A stretch of 64,000 nt of DNA from Telmatactis stephensoni (taxonomy: Eukaryota; Cnidaria; Anthozoa; Actiniaria; Isophelliidae), in assembly GCA_029948255.1 (NCBI GenBank), contig JALIZF010001794.1, positions 62,001 to 126,000 on the forward strand, written 5' to 3'. The first letter of the stretch is position 1. Each line of letters opens with the position of its first letter. Shown piece by piece: positions 46,697-57,818 of the stretch. The translations under genes were made by a program, and so were the position numbers. The notes below the pieces were generated by a model that worked only from the letters and a program-made list of their open reading frames with translations, did not search any database and was not told where the DNA came from.

Positions 46697-47301
46697 GACC
46701 GAATGTCTTTCGGAATTACGGACAGGTGACTGACAAGCACGAAGTTTCATGTGACTGATGACTGTTGACAAGTTTGACAGGAATTCAAGTCAAAAATCTT
46801 AACTTGGTAAGTGATGTTTTTAACAATGTTTTTATGCCCATTGATAAGGTTCAGCTTTAATAGAATGTGTCAGGTTTATTCTTATGGAGAATTTTTAAAT
46901 CATTATTCAATTTTGAGATTGTTTTTGAGCCGGCCGGTAAGTAATACAATATTGAAGTGTTCGTCTCGATCTCGGCGTTTGAGCCTTTCACAAATGATCT
47001 ATCTTAATAGCAACAGTAAACAAGTTTACAACGATTGCGTGTAAACTATCATCAAATAACTCACTTCATTATATAATATTTCAGCTCCTATTAAGGAAAT
47101 GTAATGGCCTTCAGTATGTACGAAGAGCTCAAACGTGGATCTTGATTGCAAGGCCAAACAAACACTGGCAAATCCTTTTATAAAACCTATGGCACTGTCT
47201 ATGAAAGCTGTCTCTATTGGTGGACGTAAAAACATTGTTAAAAATATCACTTACCAAGTATTTTCCGAACGTAGTTTAATTTCCGAAAGACATCAGTCGA
47301 G
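46697..47301. repeat. inverted repeat element
   Basis: Arms around 46803-46833 (CTTGGTAAGTGATGTTTTTA) and 47229-47259 pair; outer sequence GAATGTCTTTCGGAATTACG near 46701 pairs with ATTTCCGAAAGACATC near 47279. It is a non-coding TIR or foldback element. Confidence 0.65.
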
Positions 47302-47483
47302 GTAATAACAAACTGCCCTGTCCAACTCCATAAAATTCTTCATCATTCTTCGTGTTTTCTTTTCAAAGCATTTCACATTGTAAAAAATATTTCTATAACA
47401 CTTCTGCAGTAGATACATGCACCTTTCAGGTGCCTTTTATTTTATATTCTTGCAGTGCCGAGATGAACTAACAAAGCTAATAA

Positions 47484-48011
47484 ATGCTTTGCCAAACTCG
47501 GAGCTTCAATACAATGTGCTTGTTTGCATTTTTCACATTTTCAAGAATAGGCGAAATTACTGCTTCCACTTCTGGTAATACTATCAATCTGCAACAGGTC
47601 ACTAGGCTTTTGAATCATAATAACGAGGTAGAGGCAATCAAAGTTCAGTTTCTAAATTACAAGCACAGTTATAACCAACGACCTTTTTCACTGGTAGTTT
47701 CCCGACAAGTTACTTTCTGTCCAGTGGAGCATTTATTAACATATTTACAACTAAGAGGCTACAGTGGGGGACCACTTTTTCGAATGGCAGATGGCAGCCC
47801 TGTTACCAGATCCTTTTTTACTGAAAAGCTTGCAGTGGCCCTTAAATTTTGTGGTCTAGACCCTTCTAAATACAAGGGGCATAGCTTTCGCATTGGCGCG
47901 GCTTCTCATGCCGCTGATCAAGGGATGTCTGATGCGCAGATTAGAACCATGGGACGTTGGAAATCGAATGCATTTTTAAAATATATACGACTTCAATCAT
48001 TATCTCAGTAA
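47484..48011 (+). CDS. tyrosine recombinase catalytic domain (DIRS-type or domesticated), partial
   Basis: The 175-codon frame carries the tyrosine recombinase signature in order: first Arg in FFTFSRIGEI (residue about 21), HSFRIGAASHAA with the second His/Arg pair (about residue 133), RTMGRWKSNAFLKYIR with the Trp in the second-His position and the nucleophilic Tyr (about residue 167). These enzymes cut and rejoin DNA through a 3'-phosphotyrosyl link. The N-terminal core-binding domain is absent; a TAA lies directly upstream, and a possible splice acceptor (TTCTTGCAG near 47456) is in another frame. Such fragments derive from DIRS/Ngaro/PAT elements or phage-integrase-like genes common in corals. 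No element termini were found. Confidence 0.7.
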   Translation: MLCQTRSFNTMCLFAFFTFSRIGEITASTSGNTINLQQVTRLLNHNNEVEAIKVQFLNYKHSYNQRPFSLVVSRQVTFCPVEHLLTYLQLRGYSGGPLFRMADGSPVTRSFFTEKLAVALKFCGLDPSKYKGHSFRIGAASHAADQGMSDAQIRTMGRWKSNAFLKYIRLQSLSQ

Positions 48012-48462
48012 TTTTTTCTCGTTGCCATGGCAACAGGCAGGGTGTTGCTGTGGCAATTTATTGTGCTTTTATTGACAAGGGAACTGGGCAGCAGTGTTTA
48101 AGCTGTGGGCTTGTCTCTGATTAGCCAGGGCAGCAGATACAGCAGATATCATCATAATCCTTAATGTAGTGAAAGTTGCTCTCTTAGGTTCTCTTAGTTT
48201 CTGTTTTGGATGTGCACAGCACAAAAAAGAAAAGGGAATATTCTAAATTCAATGAAACCAAGTTTCTTGAAGAAATCCAGGCTTTGGATTGGTCTTATGA
48301 TGAATCTTCAAATTGTAAGAGTGCATCACTATTATTTGATAGCTTTTATTTGGAACTAACAACTATTGTCGATAAACACATTCCTATCAAACAGCTAAGT
48401 AGAAAAGATATCAAACAATTGTCTAAGCCTTGGATTACAAAAGGTATACAAGTTTCTATTAA

Positions 48463-50164
48463 GTAATGATCCTTGTAAGAAGTAGGCAAATTCACGCCCC
48501 CTAATGCATAAATGACTGTTATAGTCAATTTGCAATCCAATTAAAATACGGCTACCTCATTGGTCGGATTCAATTCAAGCGCGAAATTTGAATTTACAAA
48601 TCAAATTTCTTGGGATCAAAGCTGGTTTTCAGAACATCTTAATTTAAAAATTGCATTATCAAACACCATAAAAACTTCGTATGAAATTTAACGAAAACTG
48701 GTCGTGGGGAACATAGCTAAAATAAGTCTTTTCTCTCACTCGCTAACACTGAAACGTAACACGATACGCTGAGCTGTCATTGCGTATTGTTTCCTGTACA
48801 CAGAACAATGTAAAACTAGCTGGCCAAATAAACTACAATGACATAAATATGTTTCATAATTATATGCCTAACGATAAATACAAAACATTCAATATGCAAT
48901 GCAGGCAATGAGTCATCTTCCAGGGCGTCAGCCGTAAATTGTAAAACCGAGTCCGCCGAAAATCATCACGTTATCCATTTCTCGACTAAACTCGCATTTA
49001 GATGTCCAAAGGATAAAATCCATCTTCTGTCTCAATTCTACATCCCCCTCTTCTAAGTCTGGAAAACGTCTTGTTCAAAAACAAAAGTTCCTTTATTTTC
49101 TTTGAGATGTGCAATATGAGCTCAAACACGCAAAACAGAGCTATTACAAAGTTATTTGGTATGGTGTGAAAGGTCAAGGTCTACAAGTTCTTCTAAAATA
49201 CTCCTTTCGATTCCACTACAAAATTATGCCGTACATGAACATGTGTTTGGCATGTCCAAATATGTCAGCAATAAAGGCTTTCCCTCCTAGTCCTCAAACG
49301 TAAACTCTAAAAGAGAACGAAGTTACTAAACGTCCGGCAGCCGGACCTAGTGACGGTCTTAAAATAACAAATAACTAAACATCCGGCAGTCCGATATTTT
49401 TCAACATTTCTATCGAAATCAAACAAAATATTTATTCGAAAGTGTTCTACCTTTATTTAGAATCCTCAAGCGCTTCCAGGCAGCCAAAAATCTCGAATTT
49501 GATGCGGTATTTCTCCAACCCTGTACACAGAGTGCGAAGACATCACAGCGCGTAACGCTTGGAGACAGTCCGATATTCTTCCATTTTTCGCCATGAAATC
49601 CACCAATCTTTCTTTAAAAATGGTCTATATTTAGTTAGAATCCTCGAGCGCTTCTAGACAATCAAAAAAATTCGAATGTTGTCGTTTCGCGGATGGTCAG
49701 GGTACATAAGCTTACGAATCGATCCGAGCGTGACACTTACAAAATTTTATCTGACACTGCCGGGCACTTGAGGAAGGTATCGTCCAAAACAACCAAACCA
49801 AAAACCTAACTCAATTTTAAAATGATTCCATAAAATGTGCAATATTGATCTAAAAAAGTTGAGATTTGCTTCGAAGTACGTCTGAATCCAAGATGGCTCC
49901 GACTTGTGAAACCACGCTGCTTGTCAAAGTACCAGTTCCCCACATCAAAAAGAGGCAATTTTTGGCAGAAACAATGAAAATAAGACTGGAACCGAATATA
50001 TTCTAAAACATGGCGGGAAAAGCTAATTTTAGGTCTATTTTTAGGGTTTTTTTTGGCCTCTGACCAATCAGAAACGAGGATTTTTATTTGCTTATCCAAT
50101 TAGTATAATCGCGTGCTTTACATGCCATGCATTACTGGTGCCTACTTCTTACAAGGATCATTAC
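48463..50164. mobile_element. 1.7-kb TTAA-flanked TIR element inside the LINE
   Basis: GTAATGATCCTTGTAAGAAG on the left pairs with CTTCTTACAAGGATCATTAC on the right. TTAA flanks both ends (48459-48462 and 50165-50168), and the LINE frame resumes after one TTAA is discounted. The interior has an imperfect internal duplication (49370-49500 versus 49560-49690, both with TTAGAATCCTCRAGCGCTTC) but no recognisable transposase, so it is a non-autonomous piggyBac- or Kolobok-like element. Confidence 0.85.
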
Positions 50165-50548
50165 TTAATATGAAGAACAAATTATTTAAAAAATAAATCA
50201 AAGGCGATTCATTGTATTATTTTGAAAAATTCAAATTTTATAGAAATAAGCTCAACCATTTGATAAAAATAAGTAAAACTGATTACTATAACAAATATTT
50301 TACACTTAACCGTTCAAACATGAAGAAAACGTGGAAAGGTATCAAAGAAATAATAGGTTTGAAAAATGGTAATTCTAACTTGCCATCAAAAATAGTTACA
50401 ACCAACGGTACTGAATTAACCGATTGCAAATCTATTTCAAATGCATTCAACAAATTTTTTACTCATATCGGTACAGATCTGGCTAAATCAGTTCCCTTAA
50501 CTGACAAATCTAGACACAATTTCGTGCCACCTAGAATACTTAATAATT

Positions 50549-50662
50549 TTCATTTTTTGCTTATGAAATCGAAATTGAAATTGTGATTGATAAACTTAAT
50601 TCTAATTCATTTTTTGCTTATGAAATCGAAATTGAAATTGTGATTGATAAACTTAATTCTAA
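50549..50662 (+). repeat. 57-bp tandem duplication in LINE ORF
   Basis: TTCATTTTTTGCTTATGAAA starts at 50549 and 50606, and the 57-bp units are nearly identical. Because 57 is a multiple of three, the duplication is in frame in the RT reading frame (AYEIEIEIVIDKLNS repeated). Confidence 0.9.
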
Positions 50663-51398
50663 AAAGTGACAGGGCCTTGTAGTAACCTGTCACAATTTTA
50701 AAACTGATTAAGCAATTTGTGTGGGAGCCATTAAATAATATTTTTAATATATCTCTTGCAAATGGGAGATTCCCTGACAGCCTTAAGCTAGGATCGGTAA
50801 CCCCCATATTTAAAAAAGGATCTCATATAAATATCAACAATTACCGTCCCATTTCTTTATTGTCTATTTTTAGTCGGATATTTGAAAAATTAGTATTTTC
50901 AAACAATGAGCGTGATAGGCTTTAACGAAGGCAAAAGTTTCGGCTAATTTAGGGTATTATGAGCTCACAAATGGCACCTTATGTGTCAAAGTTGATATCC
51001 GCTGCAAGCTGCGCAATGATGTTTCGAAAGTTTCAAGTATTCAAACTCCTATTTATATCAGCTATTTTGTTTTCAATCTCTTGTTTTAAGTTTTAAGTCT
51101 GATTGTATGTTTGAAAGTTAAAAACTCTTGCTTTGGACAAATCTGCTTAAGTTATGGTGTTAAGAAACTATCACTATCTCTTGCTATCTTACTAAGTAAT
51201 TGATATCCTTTGTATGCTGCTTTAAACTTATTCTAATGTTTTTGCGTACTGCTAGCGCTTACTTAAAAATCCCCCAAAGTTTACATCAATTAAGATTGAG
51301 CTGAAGTCAACAAAACAGCACTCAATTCTTTATCACTGTCAAGAAATTTGATTTATGCAAGTATAAAAGTTAGTGATTTCAGTACTTACGCAAGAACG

Positions 51399-51683
51399 TC
51401 ACAATCGTTGCCGCAAGAAACGGTCTTTTTTCCTCTCCAAAAAGGATACCCTGTCGTCTTGTGACAAGGCAAATTCCTCCAGATGCATTAGCCAGGTTTC
51501 GTACCAGTGCATTGTTTCTTCATCTAGTGATTTCCCTTGATTTTTGGCTGCCAAACGCTGTCCGGCAGAAAGTTTGCTGGATAAAAATGCACTGATGTCT
51601 TTGTCCCTCCCAGAGGCTCTTTCAAACCGTTTGACATTAGGACTACGTCCTTTGAATTTACTTTCAACTTTGGATTTAGGCAT
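51399..51683 (-). CDS. small hypothetical basic protein
   Basis: The minus strand has a 94-codon frame from ATG to TGA: MPKSKVESKFKGRSPNVKRF, then AFLSSKLSAGQRLAAKNQG, EETMHWYETWLMHLEEF and RVSFLERKKDRFLRQRL. It is rich in Lys/Arg with predicted helices and lacks a signal peptide or membrane segment. A GCGTAAGT donor-like site follows the stop in another frame, so it may be a first exon. I do not recognise the family. Confidence 0.35.
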   Translation of the reverse strand: MPKSKVESKFKGRSPNVKRFERASGRDKDISAFLSSKLSAGQRLAAKNQGKSLDEETMHWYETWLMHLEEFALSQDDRVSFLERKKDRFLRQRL

Positions 51684-51816
51684 CAGAAATAATTATAATG
51701 AACTCCGGTTTAACATTAGATTAGATAGCCACGTGTCAAATGGTATAGAAGAGGTCTGTTTAATAAGAGATTATGACGTAATTCAAATAAAGGAGTTGAT
51801 TGGCCAGATTCTATAG

Positions 51817-53411
51817 GATTCCTACAGACTCTGGCTATGATCCTACAAATACTACAAATAAGGTAATCGTTCATTACTATTTATTTTGGTTTGAAATATA
51901 TCTATTGTAAATAAAAAAAGTCCTTACCTTCAGCTGTCATCAATCACAATATTATATGTACATTTATGTACATATGTAAGTTGTATCTAATATTGACCAC
52001 ATTTTATATATATTGTCATAATAGCTTATATCCCTCTGCCCTCCTTCCATGTTTAAAATAATTTAAACTGGTGCAAAAAGCTCGCATAATCCTTGTGGGC
52101 TGGCTTTATTGTTGTTTGTTTTTGTTGTTGTTTGTTTTTGTTGTTGTTTTGTTGTTTTGTTTTGTTTTTTTGTTTTTTTGTGCCCTCCACTTATTAATTA
52201 GTCATTTGTAAGCACGAAATTATATGTGATTAAATATTAAATTAAATATTATATGTTGACCTTTTGAACCTTTGAAAATGGAAAAGACACCGATGTTAAA
52301 TTTTCGTGTTAGCCACTTTAAATCTTTTTTTATCAAAGACTGCTACAAGAAGACAGTGATGAAATCCAACATCAAGAAATCTCTGAAGTAGTGTGCTAAT
52401 AAAGGAAAAACTGTCAACCAAAAAAGAATTGGTCCGGAACTCTGGATGTCTACAGCTGTCCTTGTGGTTGAATGCTTGATACGGAATGGAATTGATGGCT
52501 TGGTATTATACCATGTAGGGGGCGTCAAAACTGCAAAAGATAAAGAAAAGGCATTAACATTGAATGGTACAAGATGGGAAGTAATGTAACACAAGTGAAA
52601 GATTGCAGAGACTTATGATATGCAGACTGTCGTGGTTCTTTCCAGTGTAACATCAAAAAATGTCCTTACCTGATCCAATATAGAGTGATAATTCGTACGC
52701 AGTTTCAGGCTGGTAATGATGTGCAAAGATGACGATTATGAAAGAATATAGGATAATTCGTTTACTGCAGAGCAAGAAGGTACTTAACTCTATCAAGAAA
52801 GTTTATCACAACAACCATACTTGTTCGGCAAAACCAATTTAAGAGAAAATGAAAGTGTAAAAGGAATGCTTCAGAAATCACACCACAAACCTGCTAAAGT
52901 CCAGTTAGCTATTTCAATTTTATCCTTACAAAACAAAGAGGGATCAAGCTTTTAAGAATTTTGAAAGATTATAGATATAAAACTTAAAGTAAAAATTGTA
53001 AAGCTTAAAGCTATATTCAGTTTGGTGGAAGTTAATTTGTTAAATATACAAAATGGGCTAACTTTGCAGAATTACAAAGAGAGAAATTATTACTGCATTG
53101 TTGTCAAGCTCATTGATTTTCAAATCACTCTCTGCGTAAATCTTTAGGGTCTTTTCATATGAGAGAGACCAGAGTCCCTAAATAAATTAGCTGTCAATTA
53201 ATCTTCAAAATGTATAATCATTGAAAAGCAGAAAATGTAAATTACACAATCTATGTTGTATTTTGTATGTAAGCTTATTATTGGATGATACATAACCTTG
53301 AATTTTCATGATTTTTTTGTTCACAGGTGTGCATTCCTGTGCAACACTGATTGCTCAACATCTGTTTCAATTTTAAGAGTACTTTGACAGTTTGTCACTT
53401 GTTGCTGTCAC
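51817..53411. other. no gene; GTTT-rich tract inside
   Basis: AT-rich anonymous sequence with stops in all frames. A (GTTT)n/(GTTGTTTGTTTTT)n microsatellite occupies about 52108-52182. The flanking 50926-51398 is also empty. Confidence 0.5.
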
Positions 53412-53649
53412 TATCAAAAGCGAATTTTATTTGAAAGCAATGAATTTAAATAGTACTGAGAACTTGTTGAATTTGGATATCAATTCAAGAACTTAAACCT
53501 TATCTAAACAAACAATCAGACTCTTTCAAAACAGAAATATTCATATCTGAGGTGAATCCCCTAGGACATTTATTTTTGTCATCCAATTTCAACAAGTACT
53601 TAGTATTGGAATTCATTGCTTTCAAATAAAATCCGCTTTTGATAATGAT
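53412..53649. repeat. inverted repeat
   Basis: TATCAAAAGCGAATTTTATT at 53412 pairs with AATAAAATCCGCTTTTGATA near 53632. The arms extend about 64 bp to AACTTGTTGAATTTGGA and its complement. It is non-coding. Confidence 0.75.
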
Positions 53650-53693
53650 ATCAGCCAGTGTTGAAACAGCAAAAAGATAGTAACTGAACTGTG

Positions 53694-53797
53694 GTTAGTT
53701 TCTTTTTGCTAATTGTCTTAAAACCAAATGCTTAGTTGGTACATATAATAATTATATGTACGAACTGGTTTTAAGACAATAAGCAAAAACAACTAAC
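53694..53797. mobile_element. 104-bp palindromic MITE
   Basis: GTTAGTTTCTTTTTGCTAAT on the left pairs with ATAAGCAAAAACAACTAAC on the right. GTCTTAAAACCA and TGGTTTTAAGAC also pair, leaving an AT-rich centre with TACATATAATTATATGTA. Confidence 0.8.
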
Positions 53798-55124
53798 AAC
53801 AATCATATTATGTCAAGTTGACTGGAGTGAGCAACAAGGAATTATACACTGAATCGAAAGATGGCAACCAATTTGAATAACTAATGTGGGAAATACAAAA
53901 GTGTTCCAGCATGAACACGAGGCTAGTCAGCCTGTTGTTTGTAAAACGAAGACAAAGAACACTTTGATCGAACTTTCGGTCTTTAAAAATAGTTCAATTT
54001 TAATATAATAAGTTTCAGAACATTATCCATAAGTTTCATATTTACCTTAGTAATACTTATTATTTAAAATATTAAAATAATTATTTTTAAGTTTAAGTAC
54101 TTTTCCATTGATTATCTACAACTTTTCTGAGCTCTGTCAACATAAAAACGTGCCAGTGTGGCAGCCATTTTGTTTCAGCCTCGTTTTCAAGATTCAAAGT
54201 AGTTGCTTAGCAACAACGTAAGGAGCGCGCGGAATTGCGTATATTTTTCCGTTTTTTCGTTTCATTTCGCACTTTTCAGTTGGATTTTCAACCTGTTTAC
54301 TGTGATTGAGTTAAGGAATAATGTTATTTATGGTGGGAAGCCACATTAAGGTAAATTAATTTAAAATACATAATATATTTGTAATTGTTTTATCTTTATT
54401 TGATAGTTTCTTCTTAAGGAAATAATTGTAAGTAAGTATTTCCCATTCATTTCTTCACTAGTTGAAGCTGTTTTGTTAACTTCATTAAAGTGACAAACTG
54501 CTGTAATGTGGTTAAATCTTTGTATTCCTGCCTCGATCTACAACATTTTTTTCAACTTAATAAGTCCAAAGCAAGTTAACCATGTCAACTCATCGCAGTA
54601 AACAAACCACGACGGGAAATCGCAACGAAGCGCTCGTCCAAAAGATCCTAGATCGCCAAGGTCTTCTCAGAAGTCCTTTAACAGTTCTGAAAGACAAAGA
54701 GTCGAAAATGAATTATTGTACCTAAAGAAGAAACAAGAACTAGACAAAAGACAAAAGCAGCTAGAAATGCAACAGCTGGAACTTGAGTCTCAACGACAAA
54801 TCATTGAAAAGGAAAAGGAGCTAAACAGCATCCAAGAAAGCACAGAAGACGAAGAAAGTCAGGTATTCACGGATAATGATGATGATGTAATATTGAATAA
54901 TTTGCCGAGAGAGTGAAGAGGAGAGTAGAAAGACTTTTTAAAGACGAAAAGACAGCACCCACGGCCAACGTCACGGATCTGAATGAAGTGAATCTACTTG
55001 CTTGCACTCTGCTGCGCATAAAGCCATTAAACATCAAGAAGTTCAACGGAAACCCTGACACATTTGCTCAATTCTACGCACGATTCACATCTCTTGAAGA
55101 AGACAGATGTTACAGTAATCAAAG

Positions 55125-56230
55125 GGCCCTATGGCTAACTCGTGGATATATCGTGAATAGATATGTACCTAATAAAAGTAATGTCCCACTGCGTATACTG
55201 CTTCATTGACCGAAATGACCACAGGAAGCCCAAGCAATACATTTTAGTAAAATAACGAGTTTTCATTTGAAGACAAAAATCTCAATAAAACAATAATTTC
55301 TTTAGCGAAAAAGAGTCTTTAGCTATAAAAGAAGAAAAAAAATGTGTCAAAAAAAATTGAAAAAAAAAAAAATTCCCCACCGGGCCGGGATTTGAACCCG
55401 TACTTTACGTTTGTAAAGCCAAGGGCATATCCACTGCACCATCCAAAAGTTGTATGATTTCGTCTGGTGAATTTTGTATATTTATTGTCAGAGTGTGGTT
55501 ATAAAACAAATGCAAAAATGCTTCTCTCTGTGCTCTGTAGCAAAATGTCGCTATAAAGATAAAAGAAATTACTTTACAAAACACTAAGCCAATAAACTAA
55601 CTCAATACGCCTTTTTGTTGCTGTTTTCGGCTAGCGGACTCGAGGCACACGGCGGCCCGGACCGACAGCGGCTTTCAAAATGTTTTCGTTTGTTTAACTT
55701 ATCTACTTTGACTCTTGTGATAATAGAGTACGAACACTAAAAGCTTGGATTACTTTGATGTTGCACTTGAAGAGATTTTTGTCGCTTGATAGCGATGTAC
55801 AAAGTCTGGCTATCGACTGCAGTGCGATATTCTATTGCATAATTATAAGTCATGTCTAAACTTGCTTCGGTACTTCGATGGTTTTACTCCTGAAATAGCT
55901 TGTACTAATACTAGGAATTTAATGATCTAAAAAGCTTCTTCTTTAAACAACGTCTGTATATATTTTTCGTGTGTATTGGACATGTCTGGGAGTGCTTCTA
56001 GTCAATGCTATTTCAAGCTAAATGTAATATAAATTTTGTCTATAGTCTGATTTGAACATAAATCGTGAAAAGCAAATATCGTTGATCTGTGAATAGTTAG
56101 GGAGTCCCGGAATACATAAATGATTGGAAAAGATCGAATAATATGATCAGAAAATTGCCTTACAACATTTCCTGAACTTCGGCTCAGAGCGGCGAGCGGA
56201 GTCGAGCGGAAACAGTCTCGTACCCAGACT
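55125..56230. other. sequence interrupting gag
   Basis: This 1.1-kb segment separates two overlapping versions of the gag capsid start. It has no coding sequence, contains the tRNA-like gene at 55375-55446 and A-rich tracts near 55330-55374, and no inverted repeats at its borders. It may be a SINE-containing insertion or the seam between two recombined elements. Confidence 0.5.
55375..55446 (-). tRNA. tRNA-like gene or SINE head
   Basis: On the minus strand the order is an A box TGGTGCAGTGG, a stem-loop around TTTACAAACGTAAA and a T arm GGGTTCAAATCCC (B box GGTTCAAATCC). A run of T follows within about ten bases, as for Pol III termination. The anticodon loop does not fit seven bases well and the acceptor stem is poor, so a tRNA-derived SINE or a pseudogene is more likely than a working tRNA. 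Confidence 0.5.
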
Positions 56231-57159
56231 CTAACGGGTATCAACGGAAACCCGCAAGATTTCGCCAGATTCAACGCGCGCTTCCTTGAAGAAGACGATT
56301 GTTATAGCAACAAGGAACATCTACAAATACTACTAGATTCCGTAGAAGGCAGAGCGGAACAAGCTCTCAGAGGCTTTCTTTCAGGAAGTGAGAGATACTA
56401 CGATGCAATGGATATCCTAAAGAAAAGATTTGGCGAAACTACGCAAATAACTACAGCCACTGAAGCCAAACTGCGAGAACACCAAAAGATCGACAAAAGA
56501 AATCCATCTTCAGTGCGCTCCTTAGCTGATACGTTGGCAGCAGTAATAACCACTTACAGATCTCTGGATCTCTTATCAGAATTGACCTCTGGATCAACAG
56601 TAATTCAAGTCCTCGAGAAATTTCCAATAGACATGCGGATCAAGTGGGAAAGAGATATGTCATCCAAGATACAAAGACCCACTTTAGAAGACCTATACAC
56701 CTGGCTAGAGAAAGAAACATCGATAATCGAAAAGGTCCATTCCTATAAGTTCGACAGCAAGTCAACTAACCATGAAACCAAAAGAAGAAATGCTATGATC
56801 GGAGAAGTTGAAGTTCCCTTATGTGTCCTTCATCTAAACAGTCGCCACCATACAAGAGAATGCGAAAAGTTCAAAGCCTTATCAGCTAAAGAACGAGCCG
56901 ACTCAATTACCACAAACAAGCTTTGTTGGATGTGCTTTAAGCTAAGACACGGAAGATGCAGCTACCGTGCAACATGTGAAACTTGCCAAGGTAAACACCA
57001 CACCCTAGCCCATGACGTCATCAGCTACAGAAATTCAAAAAAGGAAGTTACAGGCAACCAAGGTACCCAAGCTACCAAGCAAGCTCCTGACACTTCCGAG
57101 GAAAGTTATAAACCAACCAAGCCAAATTTCCAGCCTAATTATCATTCATATACAGCTCA

Positions 57160-57818
57160 GATGCCAACTGAGTAAAGTAAAAGTAACACGTTTACCACTG
57201 GTAAATGTCATAGTAAATGGACCTAAAGGCTACAAGAAAACTACATCCCTGATTGATACTGGTTCCGACACCACTTTCATTGCCAAAGGCTTATCAATTT
57301 CCCTAGGACTGACAGGTTCTGAAGACACCATTACACTATCTGGAATCAACAACATTCAGAAACAGAAGATAAACATACTGAACAATGTTAAGATCACATC
57401 ATGCAAAGGCAAAGGCTTCAGACGAAGACAGTATATAATGCCTAGAGTTCTAGTCAGAGACAACAACAAGTTCCCTCAGCTCAATAGCCAAGTAGATTGG
57501 TCTGAAAAAAAGTATAGATTTGAACATCTTCAAGATTTACCACTACAAAGTACAACTGGTGATGTAGAGATGATCATCGGCTGTGATCAAGGATTCCTCA
57601 TCAGACCATTCCAAGTAAGAGAAAATAGTTATACAGATCCAATAGCTATAGACACTCGATTAGGTTGGTCTGTGTTCTCAGACACTACCACGCCTAGACT
57701 GAGATCAAATTATGAATCACATACAGCATGCACTTCAACGAAACAGCTAGCAGCAACTCACAGACTGGTTCAAAATGGAAATGGAACCCCTCATTCAACC
57801 ACAAAAGATTCAGTCTAA
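57160..57818 (+). pseudogene. BEL/Pao aspartic protease region
   Basis: The frame contains LPLVNVIVNGPKGY, the active-site motif LIDTGSDTTFIAKGL (catalytic Asp in DTGSD), then ITLSGINNIQKQKINI and IGCDQGFLIRPF. It overlaps the end of gag in another frame, consistent with a frameshift or decay. As a retroviral-type protease it would cut the Gag-Pol polyprotein. It reads open to 57818, where a stop appears before RT. Confidence 0.7.

Larger units (their letters stand above)
48206..50925 (+). pseudogene. third LINE (CR1/jockey-like), interrupted and truncated
   Basis: Piece 1 (48206-48462) contains FNETKFLEEIQALDWSY and KPWITKGIQVSI, the linker between endonuclease and RT. Piece 2 (50169-50700) continues with FYRNKLNHLIKISKTDYYNK, GTELTDCKSISNAFNKFFTH and EIVIDKLNS. 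Piece 3 (50719-50925) has WEPLNNIFNISLANGRFPDS and TPIFKKGSHININNYRPISL, the N-terminal RT blocks. A TTAA-flanked element sits between pieces 1 and 2. There are stops, a 57-bp duplication and loss of everything after RT block 2, including the catalytic Asp residues. It is not functional. Confidence 0.8.
54582..57175 (+). pseudogene. BEL/Pao gag, interrupted
   Basis: From ATG 54582 the frame reads MSTHRSKQTTTGNRNEAL, shifts near 54680, and continues as a coiled coil (LDKRQKQLEMQQLELESQRQ). At about 55050 IKKFNGNPDTFAQFYARF marks the DUF1759-type capsid start. Sequence of another kind takes over from about 55125 to 56230, after which INGNPQDFARFNARFLEEDD restarts the same block and runs open to 57175. 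Capsid (ALRGFLSGSERYYDAMDIL) and a Cys/His knuckle region (LCWMCFKLRHGRCSYRATC) follow. The restart repeats about 25 residues of the first block with differences. Confidence 0.7.
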
